A DNA stretch of 64,000 nt from Rhexocercosporidium sp. MPI-PUGE-AT-0058. Its lineage: Eukaryota > Ascomycota > Leotiomycetes > Helotiales. The DNA lies in contig JAGTJL010000027.1 of NCBI GenBank assembly GCA_020746875.1, positions 434,001 to 498,000 on the forward strand. Direction: 5' to 3'. The notes under the pieces were generated by a model. That model had not been told where the DNA came from. It did not search any database and saw only the letters and a list, made by a program, of their open reading frames with translations. Each line of letters opens with the position of its first letter. Positions within the stretch are counted from its first letter, which is position 1. The position numbers and the translations under genes are program-made. Below are positions 12,501-23,439 of the stretch, one piece after another.

Positions 12501-13495
12501 TTCCGCACGCAAAAGGTGCTCAAGAAATGGAACCAGATAGTGACCGTGGTTACGGAAACAGTAGAAGGGTAAGTAATGTGCATGGAAGCTGTCTTGGTGT
12601 GCGGTTTCACTGTGGATGAGTTCTGTTTTTGTTTTCCGGGTTTTTGCTTTTACTGTACTCTCGAGTGCGGAACGCTAATCGACTTTGTTTGCAAATAGGT
12701 CTAGAGACGAATATTTGGCATACAACTCTTTTAAGATTGAGGATCAAAAGTTGATTGAACGGCGGAACAGTCAACTACTTGCTCTTTTAATGCAACTGAT
12801 TAGTGGTCTTTCTGAGACTACTCAAGCGTGGCAAGGATTTTGGGATACAGAAGCTGACTATTTTCGTTGCGATGGGGGAGCACCAACGGCCTCATCATCC
12901 TCCGAAGCCTTATTGAGGACTATTCACAAGAAGTTTTCGACTTTAAAGCTGCGTCTGCAGAAATTAGAGGAATTGAAGAACGAATTGCGCGACCGTAGGG
13001 AGGGTGTAAGTTATTCCCAAGAATCTACATATGGAGGCAGACTTCATTCGTCAGCCTAAGAGTGATAGAGGCTAATAAATACAACAGCTCAATTCCCATA
13101 TGGGTCTCGACGGACGTACCAGTGCCATGAAGCTCGAGAATCTCATTGTTCTCGCTATAGTAAGTTTCCCGAAAAATTATTGAGTTAGGCAAGGTATCTA
13201 ACTATGTTTTTCCAACCCATAGATTTTCTCCCCTGTACTTATCACCGCAGCCTTGTTCAACGCCGAAGGAGTGCTACCTTTCCCTTCGAGCCCGAAGAAC
13301 TTCATATGCATTTTGATTGTCGTCATGTGCATCATGGTGTCCATGCACCAATTCTTATACCAGATCTATGGGTCGCAGCTAGGTGTTAACACCTCGAAAA
13401 GTGGAATCAGTGACTCTCATGAACCACTTGACGGAAAAGGAGCTCCCAGGTCGTGGGATCTTGAGATAGCTCCAGAGAAAGTGCAAAGAGGGTGA
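9565..13495 (+). CDS. multi-exon protein: chymotrypsin-fold-like domain with GDCGS motif, acidic linker, CorA-like two-helix membrane tail
   Basis: The main exon (about 9639-11697) contains a conserved fungal N-terminal block (ASPTVLFIS; SGILKQYPG). A trypsin-like region follows whose nucleophile motif is LADGDCGSAVFDAATGE, Cys standing where serine proteases have Ser. An ankyrin-like scrap (DEEGQTPLSWASGN) and a run of Glu/Asp follow. Downstream exons, with canonical donors and acceptors, encode FPVFTLDFHIPYWV, a long helical region, and two hydrophobic helices at the end (LIVLAIIFSPVLITAALF and FICILIVVMCIMVSMHQFLY), the arrangement seen in CorA-type proteins but without GMN. ATG 9565 opens a short frame that does not join cleanly to the main frame, so the 5' end is unresolved and may be frameshifted. 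It could also be two fused genes. Confidence 0.55.
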
Positions 13496-14330
13496 GCTTT
13501 GGACAGAGAGCGAGGAAGATGAAGATGGCGATGGCAGTGACGATGTCATAGCAGGAAAGGGGCAAGGATTTAGCGTTCTATTGCAGTTAGTATCTAAACC
13601 GCGTTAATATCGTGATTCTGCTAACACGGTAGAAAGTGGATCACCTGGTGTGGGGAAGACCTTGACAGCCGAGTTGATTTCCGAACATCTTCGAAGGCCA
13701 CTCATGCCGGTCTCTGTTGGTGAGCTTGGTACAACAGCAGAGAGCGTCGAAAATTGTCTGCCTCGTATCTTCAACGCGCTTCTCGATGGAAGGCGGTCCT
13801 CCTCCTGGATGAGGCGGATATACTTCTCGAACAGCGCTCATCTCACGATATCCATCAATATGCTCCCGTCTGCGTGTTCCTGCGAACCCTGGAATACTAT
13901 CAAGGAATGATGTTCCTCACCACTAACCGGGTAGAGCAGATTGATGATGCAATCGCCAGTCGGATCCACTTCAAACTCAAATACGACAAGTTGAACCTCG
14001 AGCAGCCGACCAATGTCTGGCGATATTTTCTGGGCACGGCAACCACGCCTCAGGGAGCAGCAATTTAGAGCCCGGACGACTTCGATGACTGGGCACGAAA
14101 GGGGCGCAATGGTCGCGAGGTAGGTACCTCCTTCACGACTTCGAAGAGCAAATCAATTAACGGTATCGTTTCAGATCAAAAACCTAGTGTCAACGGCTCA
14201 AGCTGTGGCGATCCAAGACGGATGCCAGGTGAATATGTCCCATCTCGAAGTGGCTATTGCCGCATCTGAGGATTTCGAATGCGATTTCAAGGGCGTGGGA
14301 TCTATGGAAGTTATGAACGGTTATGCTTAG
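13496..14330 (+). pseudogene. AAA+ ATPase, truncated and frameshifted
   Basis: After an acidic segment and GKGQGFSVLLQ, an intron leads to the Walker A motif GSPGVGKT, followed by Walker B (VLLLDEADILLEQR), sensor 1 (MMFLTTNR), and the helical end GREIKNLVSTAQAVAI. A one-base frameshift lies near 13785-13800, between RIFNA and SRWKAVLL. TAG interrupts the frame at 14066-14068. A last intron (about 14119-14173) precedes the final exon ending at 14328-14330. The long N-terminal region usual for this fungal AAA family is missing. The 3' end is duplicated in inverted orientation at 7572-7805. Confidence 0.75.
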
Positions 14331-14422
14331 CTAAGGGATGTTGTGTGCGAAATGAGAGGATTGGAACAATTTGTGCATATTAGTGCTTTAATTTCTTATT
14401 CTTTTACCTTTCAATGTTTATA
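14185..14422 (+). repeat. AAA-gene 3' end (right arm of inverted duplication)
   Basis: This is the original-looking copy of the segment found inverted at 7572-7805, because here it is in frame with the ATPase. Matching runs through the last exon, the stop and about 90 bp beyond it. Confidence 0.8.
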
Positions 14423-14601
14423 CGCTCGGGGATAATGAAAATATATCACATTGTGTCACTATTCAAAAGACGTAAGTAAGGGCAGGTCTGTTATTAAATG
14501 CGCCTGTGCACCAAGCGTTGGGGAAGGGTTCCGTGCCCGACAAAACATGCCTTCCCCGCCGAAAATACGGGTCGTGCCACTATTCCTTCCGACCGTCTCG
14601 A

Positions 14602-14803
14602 TGTAAGGTTCAAATGATAGGGAATTACTATTCGAAACGTTCAAGGTATGTCAATTGTAATTCAGACTGATCTCTAGCCTTCTAAATCCTCTCTACTTCC
14701 CTCCGAAGTAAATAAATAAAGATATTAACACGTGATCTGTGCCAAGCCTGCAAACCTTCCGTAGAACCCCCGACCCTCCTTATACTAGATTCCACTCCTG
14801 ACA
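14602..14803 (-). mobile_element. solo LTR (202 bp) of the chromovirus family
   Basis: TGTAAGG...CTGACA, the reverse orientation of the LTRs that bound the element at 52101-58815, full length at 202 bp. No clear 5-bp target duplication flanks it (CTCGA against GCTAT). Confidence 0.9.
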
Positions 14804-14950
14804 GCTATCTAGCTATTCCAGCCACTAGTGCTTTGTTACGGACACTCCTGGGCGACCACTGGGTCCCAGGACATGCCTGTACTTAGAACATTCAAAAATT
14901 TGTGTAATATGCGAAGTGGTGTTGGACATGAGGATTCCAGCGATCACGGG

Positions 14951-15313
14951 TCACGGGTCACGTGGTGTGCTAGCGTTGCCCCCTTGGATCCGCCAGAAGA
15001 GAGCGAGCTCAGCACCTTCTACAAACTCTGCATTACTAGGATGGCAGAGCCACGAGCCTCCAAAATCTTCCAGATCCAGATCGTTCTTTAGCCTCCACGA
15101 TTCCATTGGGATCAGGTCCTTGGCTTCGAACAGGAGCTCGTCATAGAGCAGAGCATAGGCTTGTTGATATTCAGAAACCACCAAGTCCGAGATCTGCGAC
15201 ATCTGCAAATCAACCGCGCGATATTCTACTGTCTGCCCGTCGAGCCACCACCGGGCTTGGTGTTTTGCAACTGCAGCCTTTCCAACCTTGAACAGGTAGA
15301 GTCTCCATTGCAA
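14951..15313 (-). pseudogene. fragment of an uncharacterised repetitive fungal protein
   Basis: The frame contains a helical block (WRLYLFKVGKAAVAKHQARW, then MSQISDLVVSEYQQAYALLY) that looks like a family found beside helicase-type repetitive genes in fungi. I recognise the pattern only loosely. Both ends are missing, and a continuation in another frame upstream (to about 15426) suggests frameshifting. Confidence 0.35.
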
Positions 15314-15607
15314 AATATGCCCAAACGGTGTCTCAGCCAGCTGCTAGAAGAACTTCTTGCAGATCTTGGAAAGGAAGACGGGGATTTGGTCTTCGTCGTC
15401 CTGCTCTTGAAAACAAGAATAATCAAAGAGCACGAGCTGAGCAGTCCAGGTCAGAGCTGACAAGTGGCTATTGAAATTCCCCGGCTCCTCCCACAACCCT
15501 CGACCCTTCCCACGGACTTTCCTGCTCCTCTCCCTTCTCTTCCTCTCTCTCTTCCTCCTCTCCTAATCACCACATTCATTCAAATCTCGACGTCTTCTGT
15601 CTCTATC

Positions 15608-16850
15608 ATGGATATCATTCCAGCATGCGCAATTACTGCAGGCGGCATCGCCTTTCTCTTGCTTCTTAATCATCTTCACCCGTGCGTTGTTCGATTCGTG
15701 GGGTACTTGTCGGTCCTCGTATCAAACATCTCACGTATCCATACCTTCTTCGCCGACATCGATGCTTCGGACCATGGAGCCGAGCAGGCGTAGCTCTACA
15801 GATCACTTTTATTCAATAAACCTCTTTTGCATCAGTTTCGTTGTATCTATGTTCTCTCAACATTAGGTTATCCAAAACCGCGGAAGCAGGGTCTCGAGCG
15901 GGCACTCTCGCCCTCATTACACTCATCCCTCTCCTTGCTGGCGCCCACCACGCCCTGCTCGCAGACCTCTTGGGGGTTTCACTGCAGACAACACGGCTAA
16001 TTCATCGCTCCACAGGCATCGCTGTGCCCCTGCTCTGCTTGCTGCATGTTTTCATTGCCCTTACCTCTAAGATTTCTTTCTCCTTGGATAACACCCGAGA
16101 CGTGTTGCCGTAATCGTAGGTATTTACCCTCAAGCCAGCAGCGACAACTAACAACTGTATAAGGAGATTCGTCACTTGGCTTGCTCCTTCTGCTCGCATT
16201 CCCAATTTTCCGCAGGCTCTCATATGAGGTGTTCCTTCGTGCCCAAGCGCTTTGACTGCTCTTGATTTATGCGATATGGCGACATCTGCCCTCCGATAAA
16301 CCCTTCCCGCGTGGTTATATCTACATCTCTGCAGGATTATACATGGCTATGCTCATCCTACAGGCTGGGAGTGTCGTCTTCCAGAATGAAATTCTCCGCC
16401 ACCACCTCTCTCGAGCAGCACTCACGCAATGGTGCGGTCAAGGTCCGCCTGCAGCTTCAGAAGCCACTAGAAATTGATCCCGGTACTTATATTAATCTGT
16501 GGATGCCCGCCGTTAGCTTTGGATCTTTCCTACAGACTCATCCGTTCATGGTGATTTCGTGGGGGCCCGGTAAGCAGCACATCATCGATCTTCTCATCGA
16601 GCCTCAGAGGGGTCTGACTCGCGATTTATTGTACCATGCCAAGAAAGGCTACGCTGCAAACTTCCTCGTCCTGTTTAGTGGACCTCATGGAACAAGTGTG
16701 GCTATGGACGAGTATGAGAGTATTCTGATGGTGGTGAGTGGCTTCGGCATCGGACACACTTGCTATACCTGAAGAGACTGATCTATGGCTACAACTCTCG
16801 CCGTGTTCAGGCTCGCCGGATCCATCTGGTCTGGCAGATTCGGCACAAAG
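15608..16850 (+). pseudogene. ferric reductase-like transmembrane protein (FRE/NOX family), fragmented
   Basis: From ATG 15608 the coding signal passes through several frames and short introns. It has hydrophobic helices with a His-containing segment (HRSTGIAVPLLCLLHVFIAL), a later membrane stretch (GYIYISAGLYMAMLILQAG), the FAD-binding region (GTYINLWMPAVSFGSFLQTH then PFMVISW), and the start of the NAD-binding domain (ESILMVVSGFGI then LKRLIYGYNSRRVQARRIHL). Relatives move electrons from NADPH across the membrane to ferric iron. TAG at 15791-15793 and several frame changes show it is broken, and the C-terminal NADPH domain is not complete. Confidence 0.65.
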
Positions 16851-17833
16851 GTAAGCTTCAAAGAGCCCCTTCCACAACAAGGACAACAATACCAGACTCG
16901 GGACACAATGAGTCGGAAGACACTGCCAAAAATGAAGTGACCGAGAATTCCAACACTCCTCAGGTGGCAGGTCAAGACGGCCCCGAAGAGAACATAACTA
17001 TACCTCTACAACGAGCGCCAGCTTCGCGAAGCAAGCGCCCAACAAAGGTTGCAGGCGTACGGGTGAGTGACAAGAAGGTCTTGATACCTGCTCAAGTAAC
17101 AGTCGTGGCCCGTCTTCTGATCAGCAAGGACTCCATATCCTATTTTCGTGACAACTGTCGTTTGATATACGAAGGGTGGATGTCATTCTCAGTTGAACCC
17201 CTAGCCGACAACAACAATTTTGAGCAGTCTCTCATAGCCGCGATGGATATCGTGCAAGGTTTAATGAAGGGAAGCCGGATTCGACGCCTCCTGCTACGGT
17301 TCGCGTCATGCATCTAGCAAGAACTATTCTTGGTTGCAAGACCGTGGCGGCCACAGATCGAATCCAAGGCAATACTTATCGAAGTGTAGGTAGACGCGAT
17401 GGCACCGTTGCTATTGACATGTTCCTTAAAGCGAAGCAAGATGTCTCTGGAGAACCTCTGAAGAGAAGCACGCTGTTAGGATACTATCGTGCTGGCAGGC
17501 GGTGGGCTGATCTCGCTGGCTCGTCTCCTCTGTTGGTTTTCATCTTTCCTCAAATGGCGGAGACCATCGTGTATTTACAACCCTTCTCTTTTCTTTGTTG
17601 AGACTGATCGCCTCAAAAGACAGAACAATTCCATTACCGACTCGACAGTCAAAAATATAGCATATCATATTCAGTCCTATCACCCAGAACTCACCGAAGC
17701 TCTGGTCAATGTTGGCCAATGTGCAGGCTTGGTTCAGTCCAACACGGTGCCTCTGGGTTCAATAAAAGATGTCGTGCTGAGGACTACTCGAGAATTGAGT
17801 ATAATATTGGATGGAATGTGGGGAGATACTTGA
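16851..17833 (+). CDS. uncharacterised coding fragments
   Basis: Three partly overlapping frames (to 17317, 17308-17601 and 17489-17833) follow the reductase relic. Sections such as IQGNTYRSVGRRDGTVAIDM and STLLGYYRAGRRWADLAGSS look like real protein sequence, but I do not recognise the family. Frame changes suggest introns or decay. It may be unrelated to the reductase upstream. Confidence 0.3.
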
Positions 17834-18115
17834 GATGGTGCGAGTGGATTGAGCTCAAGGAAGATGTGAATAGATGCAAGCCAGTTATTTATCTAAAATC
17901 CTATCTTTTCACCCTCACATCTAAGGAAATGCATCATTCTTGTCCTGTGATCTCTTGAGGCTAGTGCAATTAACTCTAGCTCTCCGCTGGCCATCACAAC
18001 TTCAAAGGCATGGATAAGGAAAATCGGATAAGGAAAATCGGCTAACTGACTGGGATTTGCAGGAATGGGTGAAACATGGTAATATCGAGTAAAGACATGT
18101 ACATAGAAAGGAGCC

Positions 18116-18796
18116 TCAATTTCCCCGCCACCCATAGACAGCTGTCATCTTTGCAGTCTGCGATAGTTTCCACCCCGCATATTTCTTCTGGACATCAGGA
18201 AGCTCCTCAACGCTTACAGGCCAACCCGCTAGATCCTGGCCTCGTTGGCGCTCAGTATAAAATGCCATCTGCTCTTTACCATTTGACGTATCATTCGTGA
18301 TGTCTCGAACCACGACTACCTCCTTCAGGTTTGTCATAGCCCTCATTGCATTCCTCAGACCTGTAATCGTCGAACTATCGACCAGTCCGTCCCCGAGATA
18401 CGTTTCATCGATCGCGGCATATTTCAGGCGAGCCAGCTCAGTCTCCTTTAAAATTCCGAAGAGTCGATACAGGCCATCCTCCTCCTGACTGATGTCTAAA
18501 TAGAGGATATCGAAATCGAAATTGAATCGCACCCTTTCAGGCTGTAGAAATGATCCGAAGCAGAGGGGGTAGAGTGCCTCGACCGCCTGTCTCGATTCCT
18601 GACATACGTGTAGCGCAGCTGGGAGTGCAGCTTGCGAATAGAAGCCTGTCGTACAGTGATTAGACGTGAGGATCTCCACGATACGGGGGAAGAGAGTAAA
18701 TCGCCATATGATGAAGCGAAGTTCGAGAGGAAGACGTGTGAATAAAGTAAAGCGTTGAAGGCCAACTAGCGAGGACCCAAGGACAGCTGATACCAT
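18116..18796 (-). CDS. 2EXR-domain protein
   Basis: From ATG 18796 the protein reads as a fungal 2EXR family member: FTLFTRLPLELRFIIWRFTL near residue 15, then ALHVCQESRQAVEALYPLCF, then FDFDILYLD. It has about 226 residues, normal for the family, and no internal stop. A frame extends upstream to 18970, but the chosen Met sits directly before the conserved block. Function is unknown; these proteins are numerous in plant-associated ascomycetes. Confidence 0.7.
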   Translation of the reverse strand: MVSAVLGSSLVGLQRFTLFTRLPLELRFIIWRFTLFPRIVEILTSNHCTTGFYSQAALPAALHVCQESRQAVEALYPLCFGSFLQPERVRFNFDFDILYLDISQEEDGLYRLFGILKETELARLKYAAIDETYLGDGLVDSSTITGLRNAMRAMTNLKEVVVVRDITNDTSNGKEQMAFYTERQRGQDLAGWPVSVEELPDVQKKYAGWKLSQTAKMTAVYGWRGN

Positions 18797-19672
18797 CGCG
18801 TAACTGTGGCTGGTACAGTAACCGGGGAAATTGCAGATATCGTTGTCGAGAAGGACGGTTTCACGTTGGAAATCTGTCGAGGTGGAATCAGAAGATATAT
18901 ATGCTCTAATTCTTCTCCTTCCTACCTGACAAAACTTGTCGCAGCGATACGCCAGCAAACTGCCGACCACTCACTTCTGCCCCATAAGCGCCAGCGTGAG
19001 ATTTCTATTTATAGCCGACTCACCTTTTGCGCGCGGGCGTGGGGGAGGGGGACGCAAAAAATAGCTTCTTCTAACGCTGTCCGGTCGGGCTGGTGGGGAA
19101 GCTTGTGGGTGGGTTGGGAAGGCGGGGCGGGGGTGAGGGTAAAGAGGCGAGGAAGCAATTGAGGGAGGAATAAAAAGAAGTCGGAGAATTGGCAGACTAT
19201 CTTGAATTACCGCAGCCTATGTGTTCCAAAAGATCGCCTCTATTCGCAACTAATAGAGCAGGAATTGCTGTCTTTACCCGCACCCCAACCGATCATTTGT
19301 GAACCATCCTTTCAATACCTTCAGCAGCCATAATTCTGAATTAGCCGGCCTTGTGAAGAACTGCAGGTGTACTCGTCGCATCAGCTTCAGCAAGGGAGCG
19401 TGAAAGTATGGACAGGCTAGGAAGCCTTCGATCCCAGATTTCAGATGTAAAGTACATACCTCAGAGGGAGTTTCAAATAGCCCGAAGTGAGCGATCATCT
19501 TTCCCTTTGCCGGAGTGCTATTTCCGATCAACCAGGACCACTTTACTTCCTCGAGTGAGCCTCAATCGCCGGCCTTTATTATGACTGCGGAGAGCCACCT
19601 GCCAGTAGACGCGACCTTCGTGCCTCGTTCTTCCTGCTGACTACAAGACACGAAAGACATCCCAATCTGGGT
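18797..19672. other. gene-free, with a G-rich tract
   Basis: No gene was recognised. Positions about 19035-19145 are unusually G-rich on the plus strand for this AT-rich neighbourhood (GGGGGAGGGGGACG and similar runs). Confidence 0.4.
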
Positions 19673-21859
19673 GTGGCGCCGTTTCCGCCAAACACCATCG
19701 CTGACGAAGCCCCTCTTGCAGCGGTAACTGCTACAATTGAAGGTCTTGCGAGAGTATCCATTTCGTCGTGCGAATCTCCACCTCCCGTAATACCAACCTT
19801 GAATAGACGGAAGATTGCAGGGAATGATGGCGACGCGGAAGAGTCCTCGAACTCGAACTAGGGTTCCTGGCCCAGAGAATCCATATCCTGGAACACACTG
19901 CAGCCTGTGCAGTCAATCCAGCGTTGCCAGACACACCAGGACACTGCTGTTGCGAAACCGCCGTTCAGCGATGCAGACGGCGCTTTGCAGCAGCCCCGTA
20001 GAGACACACCACGCATTCCGCTGACCGGCACTACCTCTCCGGCCCTCGATGACAATCTGCTAAAAGGTTGTGGCATGGAAGCTCAATCGTTCCGAGTGCA
20101 CACGGACACACAATGGAGGACAGTAGATCTACAGAGCGGTAATGTGGCAGGTGCCAATTCTGCATTGCCCGGACAGGAGGAACAGCCGGCTGGCGAGCTG
20201 GGAGATAAGGGACGACTGGTTACAATCAAGCGAGAACTCGAAAAACACCAGCAGTCCAACAGAGCCTTTCAGCAGACCCTACGAACGTGAGATCGGACAT
20301 ATTGTGACAGCTGTTGCAAGAGGTGATCTGAGCCAGAAGGTACAAATTCACGCCGTTGAGATTGACACGGAAATTGCAACGTTCAAACACACAATCAATA
20401 CTAAGATCGATCAGCTACAGACGTTCTCTAGCGAGGTGTCTTGTGTCGCTCGAGAGGTTGGGACAGAAGGCATGCTTGGTGGGCAAGCTCAAATTGACGG
20501 CGTTGATGGAACCTGGAAAGAGCTGACTAATAACGGCAAGTCCCCGATCATGCTATAGCATTCTTATTAACGCTGGACAGTGAATGTCATGGCACAGAAC
20601 CTGACCGACTAGGTGCGCGAGATCGCTACAGTGACAACAGCCGTAGCACATGGGGATCTGACGCGGAAGATTGAGCGGTCCGCGCAGGGCGAGATTTTCC
20701 AGCTCCAACAGACAATCAATACCATGGTGGACCAGCTCCGGACCTTCGCTGCCCAAGTTACTCGTGTCGCCCGTGACGTTGGTACGGAGGGTATCCTCGG
20801 CGGACAGGCTGAAATCGAAGGCGTCAAGGGGATGTGGAATACGCTGACCGTGAACGTGAATGCGATGGCTAACAACCTCACGACACAAGTGGGGGATATT
20901 GCGATGGTAACCACGGCGGTCGCGAAAGGCGATCTGACGCAAAAAGTACGCGCGGAATGCAAGGGCGAAATGTTCGAGCTCAAGTTGACAATAAATTCTA
21001 TGGTGGACCAGCTTCAACAGTTCACCCAGGAAGTCACAAAGATTGCTCGAGAGGTCGGGACTGAGGGCAGACTTGGTGGCCAAGCAACCGTGCATGATGT
21101 GGAGGGCACATGGCGGGACCCGACCGAGAATGTCAATGGTATGGCTATGAATCTCACTACTCAGGTGCGAGAGATAGCCAAGATTACGACTGCAGTAGCA
21201 AATGGCGACTTGAGCAAGAAAATCGCAGTGGAAGTGAATGGCGAGATCCTCGACCTCAAGAACACGATCAACACCATGGTAGATAGACTCGGCACCTTCG
21301 CATCTGAAGTGAGTAAAGTGGCCCGTGAGATCGGGACGGATGGGACTCTCGGCGGCCAGGCACATGTCGACCACGTTGGGGGAAGTGGAAAGATCTCACC
21401 GATAATGTCAACACGATGGCCTCCAACTTGACCTCCCAAGTTCGCGCTATCTCTACCGTTACTCAAGCAATTGCCAACGGAGACATGAGTCAGAAAATCG
21501 ATGTCCAAGCGGCTAGGGAGATTTTGGTGCTCAAGGATACCGTCAATAACATGGTTGATCAATTATCGATCTTCTCCAATGAAGTGCAGAGAGTGGCAAA
21601 GGATATAGGCGTTTATGGCAAGATGGGCGTACAAGCCGATGTCGCAGGCATTCGGGGTCGCTGGAAGGAGATCACCACGGACGTCAACACTATGGCTATG
21701 AACCTCACGTCGCAGGTGCGGGCCTTTGGCGACATCACTAATACTGCGACCGACGGTGACTTTACCAAGTTGATCACGGTCGAGGCCTCTGGTGAAATAG
21801 ACGAGCTCAAACAGAAGATTAACCAGATGGTTTTTAATCTGCGCGATAGCATCCATTGA
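19673..21859 (+). pseudogene. group III hybrid histidine kinase (NIK1/OS-1 type), HAMP region only
   Basis: The N-terminal start (LAAVTATIEGLARVSIS) is followed by at least five HAMP repeats of about 92 residues. Each repeat shows the signature VTTAVAxGDLxxKI then [11 protein letters not shown] then [15 protein letters not shown]. Stops and frameshifts break the frame near 19860, 20290, 20557 and 21370-21416. The frame ends at 21857-21859 right after the last HAMP helix ([13 protein letters not shown]), so the histidine phospho-acceptor, ATP-binding and receiver domains are absent. Intact relatives sit at the top of the HOG osmotic-stress pathway and are the target route of phenylpyrrole fungicides. 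This is a truncated copy, not the functional kinase. Confidence 0.85.
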
Positions 21860-22060
21860 CCGGCACTTTTTCATAATTCTCCTTCATCCGATATAGCGCA
21901 TCTGCACTAAATCCATAAATCAAATCTGAACTGGACCATGTCGACAGCGCCACGACCCACCACAGCGAAGTCTAACCCATCCTCTCCAGACACCTCCAGA
22001 CTCCTTCAAATGTGAAAGTGATAAGACTCTACTCGCAGGGCCAAGGGAAAATAGTTCGGG

Positions 22061-23439
22061 CTACCCAGCGAGAAGCTTCGCATCCTGCAAAATTTTCCAT
22101 ATCCGGCGGCGATTGATAAGACCAATGGAGCCAGGAATGAAGTCTTCCCTGTGCTTCAGGTTCATGTTTTCTAAGCATGCCTGCCATTTAGCAGTATAGC
22201 CCGTGGACAGGTCAAGATTTGCCTCAGCAAAGTGGTCTCTCCTCAGCGACTTTGCGAGTCGATTCCAGTCCCATGCCTGATTCGTCATTGATTCATCTTC
22301 CTCTCGTGCGAACTGACAGAATTGGCCATAGTCGAGATCCCAGAGATAACCAACGAGACGGCCGGAGAGTATCTGCTCCCGCCAGAATTTTTGGCCGGTG
22401 GGAAGACGTGCGGCGAGAGTTTTGCTACAGCGACGGAGGTGGATAATCGAACTTGTTTGCAAGAAGAATGTGATGTGATCTAGAACTTCAGTTGGAAGTT
22501 CTTGCAAAAAGGGGCCATGCGAATGCTGGGGCTCGATTCCAGCATGGGAAAATAACGATGTTTCCAGCATTGCAGATTGTGGCCTTCGGGGAATGGGTAG
22601 AAGGCAGGACAGGATGTCAGATGAGAGCGTAAGAATTTTCATGGGATCTGCACAGAGCCACTAGAGACAAGTTATTTCTATCAATTTCGAGCTCCGATTA
22701 TGACAGGATTGTGAAATACTCACCTCCCATTGACCCTCGCTTTCCCACTCTTGACCCCAGAATTGGCGTGCACCGTAGTAGCCGTGCTCCCACTCAAGTC
22801 CTTGCAAGCCGAATGCAACCGCTGCTTGAGGATTCATGTTTTGCGCCGCTTTCATGTTGCGCTCACGTTGTTGACACAGCACTTTGTAGAAATCTTCCAC
22901 CGTCCCTAAGGACGAAGTGGTAATTTTTTGATGCTTGCGCCAGCATAAAGCATGTTGAACAATGCTCAAGCAAGCTGTGTGGATAGGGAAGAGAACGCCT
23001 CCTGTTTCATCGGACTCGTAGACTTGCCATGGACCGTATCCAGAGTCTAACCTCCAAGCATTTTCAATGCCCTTGGTATCCTCGATGTTAACATATGGTC
23101 CGTTTCCCGCGGGGATCGATCCTAGTTTAGAAATATTGAAAGTGTGTTCGGAGGCTCCATGGCTTCCACGTATTCTTATATCAGTTGAAGGGCCGGAATA
23201 AGACCAGGGAGAAGTGCGTTACCTAAAATTTGTATTGCCAATGACGCAGAACTTGTTTAGCCACTAGTAGACAAGTGTTAATGAAAGCAGCTGATATCAC
23301 AAGAGCGTGCTTTTTTATCTTCTTGGGGAGGGAGTTCAGAACATACTTTAGTGCATTCTGTGGGAAGCAAATCTGGATCATATGCAACTTCTTGCAACGG
23401 ACAGCCGCAGAGAGCACAGAAAATTTCAACTAAGCCCAT
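22061..23439 (-). CDS. F-box protein with N-terminal Cys motif (spliced)
   Basis: A start at ATG 23439 gives MGLVEIFCALCGCPLQEV, the Cys-x2-Cys opening typical of a fungal F-box family. A middle part (about 22690-23060) encodes DETGGVLFPIHTACLSIVQH and GLEWEHGYYG. The last exon (about 22061-22600) carries the F-box itself (LQELPTEVLDHITFFLQTSSIIHLRR) and a C-terminal region ending at 22061. The parts lie in different frames joined by probable short introns; I did not fix every splice site. F-box proteins recruit substrates to SCF ubiquitin ligases. One or more frames may be broken. Confidence 0.55.

Noticed and set aside
20553..21374. 273-codon minus-strand frame
   Set aside because: It is antisense to the HAMP repeats; its repetitiveness only mirrors them.
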